Shown here piece by piece: positions 12,990-21,923 of a stretch of DNA of 24,586 bases. The position numbers and the translations under genes were made by a program. Source of the DNA: an uncultured Clostridia bacterium (lineage in GTDB: Bacteria > Bacillota > Clostridia > Christensenellales > CAG-138); assembly GCA_937894955.1 (NCBI GenBank), contig CALAXO010000125.1, positions 1 through 24,586 on the forward strand, written 5' to 3'. Numbering within the stretch: position 1 is the first letter of the stretch; the number at the start of each line of letters is the position of its first letter. Below the pieces are notes generated by a model. The model was not told where the DNA came from, did no database searches, and saw only the letters and a list, made by a program, of their open reading frames with translations.

Positions 12990-15176
12990 ATGAGCATCAC
13001 AGCCGTTCCCCCCGGCAAAAAACACCGCAAAAAGAATAAAAAAGCACAAAAAGCCCTGAAACCGCAATGGTCAACATACAAGCGGATTACATGGCTTTTG
13101 CCTGTTTTCGCTTTAATTTTCCTCGCTCTTCTTATTCGTATTTTCCAACTTCAGGTTATTGACGCAAAAGAGCTTCAGCAAAAGGCATTAAGTCAATGGA
13201 CGCGCCCGACAACCGTCACAGCGGAACGCGGCATGATAATCGACTGCAACGGGCAGACGCTTGCAAAAGACGGCCCCGTATACAAAATTGTGATATGGCC
13301 GAATTCCATTTCCGAAAGCGACAGAGTTCGTGTCGCCACGGAACTCAGTCGTGTTCTTGACCTTAACTACGAAAAAGTTCTTGAACGAGTTTCAAGCGAA
13401 AAACTTCGTGAGTTTACTCTCAAACGACAGGTGAGCAAAGAAGTTTGTGACGAAATACGCGGTCTGCAGCTTGGCGGCGGTGTCGGAATTTCTCCGGACA
13501 CAAAGCGTTATTATCCGTTCGGCACGCTGCTTTCACAAACCATTGGGTTCACAAGCACGGACGGAACCGGGCAAAGCGGACTTGAACTGACATACAACAA
13601 GTATCTCACCGGCAAGGACGGCGAACGTATTGCCGAAACGGACAGCAGAGGAAACCAAATTGCCGACAGCATGATTCAGGAATTTCCTCCCACGGACGGT
13701 TCAACACTTAAGCTTACCGTTGATGCAAACATTCAAAGTTACCTTGAAAATGCGCTTGACGAAGCTGTTCAGGTCAACAATGCAAAAAATGCACAGGGAA
13801 TCATCATGGACGTCAACACCGGCGCCATCGTTGCAATTTCAACAAAACCCGACTATGACCCGAACTCCCCTCCGAGGGACAACCTGCAAATGCTTGCCGA
13901 GCTTTCCCGCAATCGCATTGTGACCGATGCATACGAACCCGGTTCAACTTTCAAAATTCTTACCCTTGCGGCAGCTCTCGATTCCGGAAGCACTCATCTT
14001 GAGGACATTTTTTACTGCAACGGCGGACGCATCAAATGCTGGAAACATGCCGGCCACGGCTCCCAGAACCTGACGCGCGCCACGGAAAATTCCTGCAACT
14101 GCTGTTTCATGAAACTCGCCTTGACAATGGGGACCGAAAAGTTTTATGATTATCTTTATGCGTTCGGCCTTGGGCAAAACACGGGCAGCGGAATTGTCGG
14201 CGAAAGTGAAGGAATCGTAACTCACCAGAAATACGTTACCCCAAACGACCTTGCACGCATCGGCTTCGGGCAAAGCATTGCCGTGACGCCCATTCAGCTT
14301 GCAAGCGCGGTCTGTGCCGCAGTAAACGGAGGCGAATTGCACACACCCTATATCGTTGACGAAATCATATCAGCCTCCGGTGAAACGGTATTCAAGGCCG
14401 ATACATCCCCCGTTCGCAGGGTCATCAGCGTGGAAAGCTCCGCATACGTTCGTCAGATACTGCAAAGTGTTGTTGACAACGGAACGGGCAAAAACGCAAA
14501 ACTTGCAAACTACACCGTCGGCGGAAAAACGGGAACGGCACAGAAATACGACGAATACGGCCGCGTCTCCTCGGGAAATTATATCTGTTCATTCATCGGA
14601 TTCGCTCCCGCGGACGAACCCCGTTACCTCTGTCTCATCCTTGTTGATGAGCCTCGGGTAAGTTCAATCTTCGGCAGCACGGTTGCCGCACCTTTTGTTC
14701 GCCGTGTACTTGAAAATGTGTTGACGCTGAAGGAAGTTCCCGGATTAACCCCTGAAACAAGCTATCAGACGGTTCAGCTGCCTGTTCTTGTCGGAATGTC
14801 CACGGCTGACGCTTCCGCACTGCTTGCACAGTACGGACTCGAGGGCATCTTCGAATGCGATGCGGTTGTAACAATGCAGGTCCCGGCAGCGGGCCAAAGC
14901 GTTGTTATCGGTTCGTCCGTTCTGCTGTACACCGGGCTTGAAGGTGTGAACACGGCTGAACCGACCGATGAACCGTATTATGTCACCATGCCGAGTCTAA
15001 TCGGGAAAACTGCACTTCAGGCACATGATGAGCTTAAACAACTCGGACTGACAATGGTTGCCGATCCCGCCGATCCGTCCGGATATGTAATTGGGCAAAG
15101 CATCTATGCAGGCACGCAGGTTGAATTCGGCTCATCCGTAACGGTTTATTTCGATTATTCGACCACAGGCGGTTAA
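12990..15176 (+). CDS. spoVD: Class B penicillin-binding protein with two PASTA domains (SpoVD/FtsI type)
   Basis: The 728-residue membrane-anchored D,D-transpeptidase cross-links peptidoglycan at the septum or spore cortex. A basic N-terminus and one membrane helix (about 33-52) are followed by the PBP dimer domain (about 70-250), then a transpeptidase domain with SxxK at S319-K322 (STFK), SxN at 368-370 (SCN), and KTGT at 513-516. Two PASTA domains follow, about 593-652 (LPVLVGMSTADASALL) and 663-724 (MPSLIGKTALQAHDEL). ATG at 12990 is preferred because GGAGGT (12975-12980) precedes it; an in-frame TTG at 12960 is less likely. The tandem PASTA tail favours SpoVD-type over plain FtsI, but a vegetative divisome role is equally possible since no other class B PBP is present here. 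Confidence 0.93.
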   Translation: MSITAVPPGKKHRKKNKKAQKALKPQWSTYKRITWLLPVFALIFLALLIRIFQLQVIDAKELQQKALSQWTRPTTVTAERGMIIDCNGQTLAKDGPVYKIVIWPNSISESDRVRVATELSRVLDLNYEKVLERVSSEKLREFTLKRQVSKEVCDEIRGLQLGGGVGISPDTKRYYPFGTLLSQTIGFTSTDGTGQSGLELTYNKYLTGKDGERIAETDSRGNQIADSMIQEFPPTDGSTLKLTVDANIQSYLENALDEAVQVNNAKNAQGIIMDVNTGAIVAISTKPDYDPNSPPRDNLQMLAELSRNRIVTDAYEPGSTFKILTLAAALDSGSTHLEDIFYCNGGRIKCWKHAGHGSQNLTRATENSCNCCFMKLALTMGTEKFYDYLYAFGLGQNTGSGIVGESEGIVTHQKYVTPNDLARIGFGQSIAVTPIQLASAVCAAVNGGELHTPYIVDEIISASGETVFKADTSPVRRVISVESSAYVRQILQSVVDNGTGKNAKLANYTVGGKTGTAQKYDEYGRVSSGNYICSFIGFAPADEPRYLCLILVDEPRVSSIFGSTVAAPFVRRVLENVLTLKEVPGLTPETSYQTVQLPVLVGMSTADASALLAQYGLEGIFECDAVVTMQVPAAGQSVVIGSSVLLYTGLEGVNTAEPTDEPYYVTMPSLIGKTALQAHDELKQLGLTMVADPADPSGYVIGQSIYAGTQVEFGSSVTVYFDYSTTGG

Positions 15177-15238
15177 TTTCCGCAACAGGCAGACTTTTGC
15201 TGCAAAATCAATACTTGCTTTATAACAGGAGAAAAGCA

Positions 15239-16693
15239 ATGCTTATAAGTGAACTGACAAAAAATATCGACTGCCGCATAATCGGCAGCGACTGCAACAT
15301 TAACAGAATCGAATATGACTCAAGAAAGCTCACCGGCGGCGAGCTGTTCTGCTGCATCCGCGGCACGTTCAAAGACGGGCACGAATTTGCCGAAAGTGCA
15401 GTTGCCTGCGGCGCAGCCGCTCTCCTTGTTGAACGGGAGCTTCCTCTTTCCGTGCCGCAGATTATCGTGAAAAATTCACGTCATGCAATGGCCGAACTTG
15501 CAATTGAGTTTTACGGTCATCCGCTTGACGGAATCCCTGTCATCGGCATCACCGGAACTAACGGAAAAACGACAACAACGTATATGATAAAAGCGATCGC
15601 CGAAAAGGCGGGCTATAAAGTCGGACTGATCGGCACGATTCGAAACCTTATCGGCGACAGAATCATCCCGACCGACCGCACCACGCCGGAAAGCGTTGAG
15701 CTTCAACGTGTGTTCAGGCTTATGCGTGACGAGGGTGTTCAGCTTATCGTAATGGAAGTCAGTTCGCACGCATTGGATCAGGACAGGGTTCACGGAATTG
15801 AGTATCTCGTAGGCGGGTTCACGAACCTTACGCAGGATCATCTTGATTACCACAAAACTTTTGAAAATTATCTTGCTGCAAAAAAGATTATGTTCACACG
15901 CAGCAAATTTGCCGTTATGAACGCCGATGACAGCCACAGCGCGGAACTGCTTCGCGGAATCAATATTCCAAGCCTCACATACGGCATTCGCTGCGAAAAA
16001 GCCGATGTTCGCGCTGCCGACATTGAAATCTGTGCGCGCAATATCGAATTTGAAATGCTGACGCCGAACGGAAACAAGCAAATCAACGTTTCCATCCCCG
16101 GGCTTTTCAATGTTTTTAATGCAATGCTTGCGGCATCGGTATGCATGAAGCTCGGAATTGATTTGGACACCATCGCGGAAGGGCTGAAAAGCGTTAAGGG
16201 CGTTTCCGGCAGGATGGAATCGCTGCCTACGGAAGGCTTTGATTTTTCCGTTATACTGGATTTTGCACACACACCGGACGGACTGTCCAACCTGCTCTCG
16301 GCCGTACAGGGTTTTGCCAAAGGACGCGTCATCGCCGTGTTCGGCTGCGGAGGCGACAGAGATAATGCCAAGCGCCCGATAATGGGTGCAACGGCGGCAA
16401 AACTTGCAGACTTCTGCGTTGTAACATCCGACAATCCGCGCACGGAAGACCCGGCGCGCATCATCAACATGGTGCTTGAAGGTGTGCGCAGCGAAAAAAC
16501 AGAGTATGTTGTTATTGAAAACCGCCGCGAGGCAATACGTTACGCACTGAATATTGCAAAGAAGGACGATGTTGTTGTTCTTGCAGGCAAAGGTCATGAG
16601 AACTATCAGGAAATCAACGGTATCAAACATCCGTTCGATGAAAAAATAATCGTTGCCGAAATTCTTGAAGATATGCGCTGCGGACGCAAATAA
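15239..16693 (+). CDS. murE: UDP-N-acetylmuramoyl-L-alanyl-D-glutamate--2,6-diaminopimelate ligase
   Basis: The 484-residue cytosolic ligase adds the third residue of the peptidoglycan stem peptide using ATP. The P-loop GITGTNGKTTTT is at 103-114 (K110), the Ser-His segment VMEVSSHALDQDRVHG near 170, TNLTQDHLDYHKTFENY follows, and the specificity motif DNPR is at 398-401. DNPR is the signature of meso-diaminopimelate selection in this family, so the stem peptide is probably meso-DAP. ATG at 15239 has AGGAGA just upstream; an in-frame start at 15197 is less likely. mraY follows directly, with no murF, whose product would add D-Ala-D-Ala to the MurE product. Confidence 0.97.
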   Translation: MLISELTKNIDCRIIGSDCNINRIEYDSRKLTGGELFCCIRGTFKDGHEFAESAVACGAAALLVERELPLSVPQIIVKNSRHAMAELAIEFYGHPLDGIPVIGITGTNGKTTTTYMIKAIAEKAGYKVGLIGTIRNLIGDRIIPTDRTTPESVELQRVFRLMRDEGVQLIVMEVSSHALDQDRVHGIEYLVGGFTNLTQDHLDYHKTFENYLAAKKIMFTRSKFAVMNADDSHSAELLRGINIPSLTYGIRCEKADVRAADIEICARNIEFEMLTPNGNKQINVSIPGLFNVFNAMLAASVCMKLGIDLDTIAEGLKSVKGVSGRMESLPTEGFDFSVILDFAHTPDGLSNLLSAVQGFAKGRVIAVFGCGGDRDNAKRPIMGATAAKLADFCVVTSDNPRTEDPARIINMVLEGVRSEKTEYVVIENRREAIRYALNIAKKDDVVVLAGKGHENYQEINGIKHPFDEKIIVAEILEDMRCGRK

Positions 16694-16769
16694 TTCCGCA
16701 TTCGGCGCAGCTTTATGCATAGGACTGTTTCCGATTCCGTACAAAGAAAAAATATAAGAGGTTCGTATT

Positions 16770-17789
16770 ATGCAAAAGATGATTTTCGCTTTCATAACCG
16801 CAGCAGCAGCGGTCATGCTCATTTCTCCCCTGTTCATTCCCATGCTCCGGCGACTCAAGTACGGACAGGTTGAACGCGCCGAAGGGCCGCACGCACATTC
16901 CGCAAAGGAAGGCACCCCGACAATGGGCGGCATTATGTTCATAATTGCAATCATTATTGCAGCTGCGGCATTCAGCATCTACGGCATTGCATTCGATTTT
17001 TCGGTTCCTGCCGTGCTTATCATGCTTGCGTTCGGGCTCGTCGGTTTCCTTGACGACTTCATAAAAGTCCAGCGCAAGCGCAATCTCGGTCTTCGCGCAT
17101 ACCAGAAAATTATCGCGCAGCTCCTTCTGTCCTTTGCAGCGGCGTACTACGCCTATAGAAGCAGTTTTATCGGCTCAACATTGTACGATCCGATTTTCGG
17201 CAGTATCGAACTCGGCGGGTGGTACATTCCTTTCACGATGTTCATGATAATTGCCGTTGTAAACAGTGCAAACCTAACCGATGGCCTGGACGGTCTGCTT
17301 TCCGGTGTCTCGCTGATTTACAGCATTGCAATGGGTGTGCTTTTTCTTTACTTTGCAAAAGTTTTCGACGGCAGCTTCATTAATGAACCCCGTTTCATTG
17401 CAAATCGCGACGGAATGCTTTGCATGAGCGTTTTTGCGTTTGCGGTCGCCGGCGGCTGCCTCGGCTTTTTGAAGAGCAACAGCTATCCCGCAAAAGTCTT
17501 TATGGGAGATACAGGCTCAATGGCACTGGGCGGCGCAATGTCCGCAATGGTCATTTACAGCCGTTCCCCGTTCCTCTTCCTCCTGATGGGCGTATGCATT
17601 GTTGCCTCCGCCGTGAGCGTTGTGCTGCAGGTCGGCTCATTCAAACTGCGCCACGGCAAGCGCATATTCAAAATGGCACCTCTCCACCATCATTTTGAGC
17701 TTTTGGGCTATCCTGAAACAAAAGTCGTTTCAGGATACATGATAGTGACCGCGCTTGCCTGCGTTGCTGCGCTCGCACTGTTTCTTTGA
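16770..17789 (+). CDS. mraY: Phospho-N-acetylmuramoyl-pentapeptide-transferase
   Basis: MraY is a ten-helix membrane enzyme that moves phospho-MurNAc-pentapeptide on to undecaprenyl phosphate to form lipid I. This 339-residue protein has GTPTMGGIMF at 49-58, the Mg-binding FLDDFIK, the NLTDGLDGL loop, MGDTGSMALGG and APLHHHFELLG, all family hallmarks, plus the usual run of hydrophobic helices. AAGAGG (16756-16761) lies 8 nt before the ATG. It follows murE by 76 bp and is separated from murD by a 327-bp spacer. Its lipid carrier comes from the UppS product. Confidence 0.98.
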   Translation: MQKMIFAFITAAAAVMLISPLFIPMLRRLKYGQVERAEGPHAHSAKEGTPTMGGIMFIIAIIIAAAAFSIYGIAFDFSVPAVLIMLAFGLVGFLDDFIKVQRKRNLGLRAYQKIIAQLLLSFAAAYYAYRSSFIGSTLYDPIFGSIELGGWYIPFTMFMIIAVVNSANLTDGLDGLLSGVSLIYSIAMGVLFLYFAKVFDGSFINEPRFIANRDGMLCMSVFAFAVAGGCLGFLKSNSYPAKVFMGDTGSMALGGAMSAMVIYSRSPFLFLLMGVCIVASAVSVVLQVGSFKLRHGKRIFKMAPLHHHFELLGYPETKVVSGYMIVTALACVAALALFL

Positions 17790-18116
17790 TAAAGCAAACA
17801 AATAAAAGTCTGCTTAACCGTGCAGCATAACGCTGCATTGCAGAATTCCCACCATGGGTTCCTGCGGTTCAGGTGAACCGTTTTGAACACAGAGCCGCCG
17901 TTCGGCACCGGACGTCGTGATTTTTGTTGGCACTTGGCACGACTGATAATAATAATACCGGGTTTTTAAGAAGGGGCATCGGCACACTTCTCAAAAACCC
18001 TGCCGCTCCGAACGGCCGCATCTTAAAAGACCGCACTGCCGCAGATACGAATTTGTTCCGCAGGCAGTTTTATTCACCGGCTGGAACTTATAAACAACGA
18101 AAGGACGCGATTCGAT
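17790..18116 (+). other. 327-bp spacer between mraY and murD
   Basis: No convincing gene is seen; an open TTG frame at 17924-18196 runs into murD and has no recognisable content. The stretch contains a small hairpin GCAGC/GCTGC, a direct repeat TTGGCAC TTGGCAC (17927-17940) upstream of TAATAATAATA, and a large inverted repeat at 17960-18000. A promoter here is possible but the boxes are poorly spaced. Confidence 0.5.
17960..18000 (+). repeat. 14-bp inverted repeat in the mraY-murD spacer
   Basis: GGGTTTTTAAGAAG (17960-17973) is the reverse complement of CTTCTCAAAAACCC (17987-18000) except for one position, across a 13-nt loop. No T-run follows. It could be an RNA stem or a binding site. Confidence 0.6.
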
Positions 18117-19466
18117 ATGAAAAAGACCGCACTGATCGTCGGAATGGCAAAAAGTGGCATTTCGAGCGCAAAACTGCTTTACAGAAACGGGTATAACGTC
18201 ATCATTAACGATATGAAACCCGTCATCCCCGGGCTTGAGGAAGCCCTTTCCGGCATTGAATACACCGACAAACTCGGCAAGGCTCCCGAAACACTTTTGG
18301 ACGGAGTGGATCTGATGGTTATTTCCCCCGTTATTCCGATTTTTGCGCCCTTTGTCCGCAAAGCACAGAGCCGCGGCATTGAAGTTATCGGCGAAATTGA
18401 ACTCGGCTATCGTTATTGCAGCAGGGGAACGCGCTTTGTGTGCATCGGCGGCACAAACGGAAAAACCACAACCACTGCGCTTACCGGAGAAATATTCAAA
18501 GCGAACGGCGAAGGTCAAACGTTCGTTCTCGGCAACATCGGCATTCCCATTACCGAACATGCATCCGAAACGCGCCCCGGCGACACCGTTGTTGCGGAAA
18601 CCGCCGCACTTCAGCTTGAAAGCATCCGTGACTTCCACGCCGATGCGGCCGGGCTCTTGAACATCACCGAGGATCACATCAATCGGTTCGGCTCGATGGA
18701 AGCGTACATCGCGGCCAAAATGCGCGTTTTTGAAAACCAGACCGAACGTGATTTTGCCGTTCTGAATGCGGATGATCCAATTGTTTCGGCCGCGGAAACA
18801 AAAGCAAAAAAGCTTTACTTTTCAAGGCTGCATGAGGTTCGGGACGGCGCCTTTGTTCGCAGCGGCATTATTATCTTCCGCATGAACGGAGTTGAAACGC
18901 AGCTTATTCCCGCAAACGAACTCGGCATCATCGGCGCGCATAACCTTGAAAACGCGCTCTGCGCGGTTTGCCTTGCTATGTCCATGGGAGTAAAGCCGGA
19001 TGTCGTCTGCAATGTTTTGAAATCATTCAAAGGTGTTGAGCATAGAATTGAATACACACGCTGCCTGAACGGAATCACTTTTTACAACGATTCAAAAGGC
19101 ACAAACCCCGAATCCACCGTTAAAGCCGTTGAAGCAATGACAAGGCCGACAGTGCTTATGCTCGGCGTCGGTAATTATGATAAGCAAAGCGATTATCGCC
19201 CCGTCTTCCGCGCCTTCAACGGAAAAGTTAAGGCTGTTGTTGTAAACGGTTCGAACACCGAAGCTATCATGCGTGCGGCCAAAGAGGAAGGGTTTAAAAA
19301 CATCTGCCCCTGTTCGGATGATTTCCGCGCACTGATACTGAAAGCAGCATCCCTTGCCGAACCCGGCGATGCAGTGCTGCTCTCCCCCGCCTGCGCAAGC
19401 TGGGGCATGTTCGACAATTTTGAACAGCGCGGTGACATATTTAAGGAAATAGTAAACTCACTCTGA
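18117..19466 (+). CDS. murD: UDP-N-acetylmuramoyl-L-alanine--D-glutamate ligase
   Basis: The 449-residue cytosolic ligase adds D-Glu to UDP-MurNAc-L-Ala. It opens with the Rossmann-like TALIVGMAKSGISSAKLL, has the P-loop GGTNGKTTTT (K116), the LNITEDHINRFGSMEAYIAAK block, GAHNLENALCA, EHRIEY, NDSKGTNPEST and SPACASWGMFDNFEQRGDIF. Small differences are AETAALQLE where many have ELSSFQLE, and EDHINR where many have PDHLDR. AAAGGA precedes the ATG by 11 nt, a slightly long gap. Its place after mraY is conserved in the dcw cluster. Confidence 0.97.
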   Translation: MKKTALIVGMAKSGISSAKLLYRNGYNVIINDMKPVIPGLEEALSGIEYTDKLGKAPETLLDGVDLMVISPVIPIFAPFVRKAQSRGIEVIGEIELGYRYCSRGTRFVCIGGTNGKTTTTALTGEIFKANGEGQTFVLGNIGIPITEHASETRPGDTVVAETAALQLESIRDFHADAAGLLNITEDHINRFGSMEAYIAAKMRVFENQTERDFAVLNADDPIVSAAETKAKKLYFSRLHEVRDGAFVRSGIIIFRMNGVETQLIPANELGIIGAHNLENALCAVCLAMSMGVKPDVVCNVLKSFKGVEHRIEYTRCLNGITFYNDSKGTNPESTVKAVEAMTRPTVLMLGVGNYDKQSDYRPVFRAFNGKVKAVVVNGSNTEAIMRAAKEEGFKNICPCSDDFRALILKAASLAEPGDAVLLSPACASWGMFDNFEQRGDIFKEIVNSL

Positions 19467-19479
19467 GGCGGTTTTGATT

Positions 19480-19549
19480 CCCGCCCAGCGGGTTTGAGTT
19501 TCCGCCGGAAAATGCCGCATTCTGCCCGAAACGGTCCCTCCCGTTTCGG
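19480..19549 (+). repeat. Two hairpins in the murD-ftsW spacer
   Basis: CCCGC/GCGGG (19480-19492), followed by TTTGAGTTT, and a perfect 9-bp stem CCGAAACGG/CCGTTTCGG (19526-19549) lie between the murD stop and the ftsW ribosome binding site. The first could be a weak terminator; the second has no T-run. Confidence 0.5.
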
Positions 19550-19572
19550 AATAATTGATAAGAGAGGTTGAG

Positions 19573-20802
19573 ATGGAAAGCAACGCAACACATATTCGTT
19601 CCGCCGAAAGGCGCGGCGGCAGTTCTCCCGCCGCTGCACCCATGCCGACAATGCGCCCGCGGAAACACGGCATGGACTACATGCTTTTTCTTACAGTTGC
19701 GGCAATCTGCGCATTCGGCGTTGTTATGCTGTTTTCCGCAAGCTATTATTATGCCCAGTCCTTTCATGGCGATGGGTATTACTACGTAAAAAAGCAGCTG
19801 CTCTTCCTTGCAATCGGCATCCCCGTTATGTTCGGGCTTTCGTTCGTGGATTACAAATTCTACCGACGCTTTGCGTGGATGGCATATCTGCTTATAATCC
19901 TGCTCCTTATTGCCGTTCTTCTTTTCGGCAAAAACCTGCAGGGCGGGCAGCGTTGGCTCAAAATCGGTCCGCTGCAATTCCAGCCCTCCGAACTTGCAAA
20001 GTTCATAATCGTTATTTGCATGGCAAAATACATGACGGATCACCATGAGGATATGCCGTCGTTCGTTCGGGGACTTTTGCCGATGGCGGCACTGCTTGTC
20101 ATCCCTGCCGTGTTGATTTATTTTCAGCCTAACGTTTCCATGCTCATAATTCTTTGCATTGTGTTTGCGATCATGCTTTTTATCGGAGGAGCGAACCTCA
20201 GTCAGCTCGGCATTGCAGCACTTATCGGCCTTGCTGCTCTCGTTGTTCTTTTGATTGCTGCGTCATATCGCAAAAGCAGAATTACGGCATGGCTTGATCC
20301 TTGGAGCAACAAAAGCGATGCCGGCTATCAGATAGTTCAATCGCTTTATGCATTCGGCAACGGCGGGTGGTTCGGTCAGGGGCTTGATGCAAGCCGTCAA
20401 AAACTCCTGTTTTTGCCTTATCTTGAAAGTGACTTTATTCTTTCCATCATTGCCGAAGAACTCGGCTTTGTAACCGTTGCACTGTTAATTGCGGCTTACT
20501 GCTTTGTTATCTACCGCGGCATTCGAATTGCGCTCTCCGTTCGCGACAGGTTTGCTTCACTTGTTGCGGCGGGGTTCTCTTCCATACTTGCCGTGCAGGT
20601 TGCGGTCAACGTTGCCGATGTTACAAATTCAATACCCGCAACAGGGCAAACGCTCCCCTTCATCAGCTCCGGCGGTACATCGCTTGTTATATTCCTTGCC
20701 GGCATCGGCGTACTGCTCAATATTTCACGCTATACGGAACCCCGAAAATCACGCGGAGAATCATATGGAAAACAAAAAAAACAGAAACAGCGGCAGCAAT
20801 AA
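19573..20802 (+). CDS. ftsW: SEDS-family peptidoglycan glycosyltransferase FtsW
   Basis: FtsW polymerises lipid II at the septum together with a class B PBP. The 409-residue protein has a polar N-terminus of about 35 residues and then about ten membrane helices. SEDS landmarks are LQFQPSELAKF in the middle, the periplasmic loop LPYLESDFILSIIAEELGF, and TGQTLPFISSGGTSL near the C-terminus. The ATG at 19573 follows AGAGAGG by 5 nt; a TTG at 19555 in frame is less likely. The C-terminus is basic and Q-rich (KQKKQKQRQQ), and its last 38 bp overlap the start of ftsQ. Because of the dcw context FtsW is preferred over RodA or SpoVE. Confidence 0.95.
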   Translation: MESNATHIRSAERRGGSSPAAAPMPTMRPRKHGMDYMLFLTVAAICAFGVVMLFSASYYYAQSFHGDGYYYVKKQLLFLAIGIPVMFGLSFVDYKFYRRFAWMAYLLIILLLIAVLLFGKNLQGGQRWLKIGPLQFQPSELAKFIIVICMAKYMTDHHEDMPSFVRGLLPMAALLVIPAVLIYFQPNVSMLIILCIVFAIMLFIGGANLSQLGIAALIGLAALVVLLIAASYRKSRITAWLDPWSNKSDAGYQIVQSLYAFGNGGWFGQGLDASRQKLLFLPYLESDFILSIIAEELGFVTVALLIAAYCFVIYRGIRIALSVRDRFASLVAAGFSSILAVQVAVNVADVTNSIPATGQTLPFISSGGTSLVIFLAGIGVLLNISRYTEPRKSRGESYGKQKKQKQRQQ

Positions 20803-21802
20803 CGAACCCGAGTACGGCAGCAGAAATTCCCGCAATCGTTCCGCGGATGCTTCGGGCCATTCCGTACACGGTGCCCGCGGTGCGGCCGAAACACGCGTAC
20901 GCAAGGCTCCGCACGGCGTTGAATCTGACGGGCTGGACACCCGCGCAGCAGCACCCGCACGAGGCATCAGCCACGAGGAGAAGCGGCGGAGGCAAAACAG
21001 GCGTGACATTTTCAGTTCGCTCGGAATTCTTCTTCTTATCGCACTGCTTGGGTTTTGCGGCTATACAGCCTACCGCTTTACCTGCGTTGACTCGTTCATT
21101 GTTTCCGGAAGCGGGCAATACAGTGCCGAACAGATAATCGGCCTTGCAGGTTTGCAGACGGGCAGACATATTCTTTCGTACAACACGGACGAAATATCAA
21201 AAAACGTATCAAGCATTCCGAATTTGAGCTGCACCGGCGTGCGCAGGGTTTTTCCGAATAAAATCAGTATCAATGTTGCCGATCACAATGCCGCGGCGGC
21301 CATACCCGCCGCAAACGGAACATATACGCTTGTTGACGCCGAAGGGCTTGTGCTTGCAATCGGCGCAGAAAGCAGCGGTGAACTTATCCTTCTCCGCGGC
21401 ATGGCAAATATCGGCTTTGTACATAATACCGTGATAACCGAAAAGAACCATTGTCTCCGCACCGTCACGGCAATGAAGCTGCTTGCGGCAGTAAAAGAAT
21501 GTGATTTTGCAGAAAGCGTTATTGCAATTGATGTGTCCAATGCTGCCTCGATAAAGCTTGAGCTTCAGCACGGCTACACTTTTGTTCTGGATGACTGGCG
21601 GTATGCGGAAGAAAATATTCAAACCGCAGAGAAGGCTTACAAACGCCTTCTCCCTGTCTATCCGAGTGGGGGGACGGTCAACATATTTAAGGATTCAACC
21701 GTTGTTGACTTCACTCCGCGCAGTTCGGCCGCATCGGTCCCGCCTGAAACGGATGCACCGCAGCAGGTGACTGCTCCGCCGAATTCAACGGACGAGCCTT
21801 GA
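20765..21802 (+). CDS. ftsQ: Cell division protein FtsQ/DivIB
   Basis: The 345-residue bitopic protein begins with a long polar, low-complexity cytoplasmic tail (about 1-80, rich in N, R, S, A and G), then a membrane helix around 82-102 (SSLGILLLIALLGFCGYTAY), a POTRA domain (FIVSGSGQYSAEQIIGLAGLQTG onward) and a DivIB-type beta domain. It ends in a Pro- and Thr-rich tail. It links FtsL/DivIC in the divisome. The ATG at 20765 is preceded by GGAGA at 20755-20759 and sits 38 bp inside ftsW in another frame, implying coupling. The frame is open much further upstream but only as a shadow of ftsW. murG, often found between ftsW and ftsQ, has no room here. Confidence 0.92.
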   Translation: MENKKNRNSGSNNEPEYGSRNSRNRSADASGHSVHGARGAAETRVRKAPHGVESDGLDTRAAAPARGISHEEKRRRQNRRDIFSSLGILLLIALLGFCGYTAYRFTCVDSFIVSGSGQYSAEQIIGLAGLQTGRHILSYNTDEISKNVSSIPNLSCTGVRRVFPNKISINVADHNAAAAIPAANGTYTLVDAEGLVLAIGAESSGELILLRGMANIGFVHNTVITEKNHCLRTVTAMKLLAAVKECDFAESVIAIDVSNAASIKLELQHGYTFVLDDWRYAEENIQTAEKAYKRLLPVYPSGGTVNIFKDSTVVDFTPRSSAASVPPETDAPQQVTAPPNSTDEP

Positions 21803-21876
21803 TGAAACATTGCGTTAGATTTTATAAAACAAATTAGGTTGTTCTATCTTTTTTACGCAAAGTCGCTGCCCGGGTG

Positions 21877-21906
21877 TTGCGCATATTATTGCATATATGC
21901 TATAAT
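21877..21906 (+). promoter_or_regulatory. Promoter upstream of ftsA
   Basis: A perfect TATAAT (21901-21906) lies 18 bp after TTGCGC (21877-21882), a weak -35. It would drive ftsA-ftsZ separately from the rest of the cluster. It is embedded in the inverted repeat at 21890-21923. Confidence 0.6.
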
Positions 21907-21923
21907 GAGCATACATATATGCA
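21890..21923 (+). promoter_or_regulatory. Palindrome overlapping the ftsA promoter -10 box
   Basis: TGCATATAT (21890-21898) and ATATATGCA (21915-21923) are exact reverse complements, and the nested pair TATGCT (21896-21901) and AGCATA (21908-21913) forms a second inverted repeat. Both are centred at about 21905-21906, directly on the -10 box. It looks like an operator for a dimeric repressor, but could also be a transcript hairpin. Confidence 0.55.

Noticed and set aside
15476..16978. 500-codon open frame on the minus strand opposite murE and mraY
   Set aside because: Length alone is striking, but it lies antisense to two clear genes, crosses their spacer, and has unusual Cys/His/Phe/Asn-rich composition typical of antisense frames.
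17924..18196. 90-codon frame in the mraY-murD spacer
   Set aside because: It starts with TTG without a good ribosome binding site, runs 80 bp into murD and reads as basic low-information sequence; no MurF remnant was recognised.
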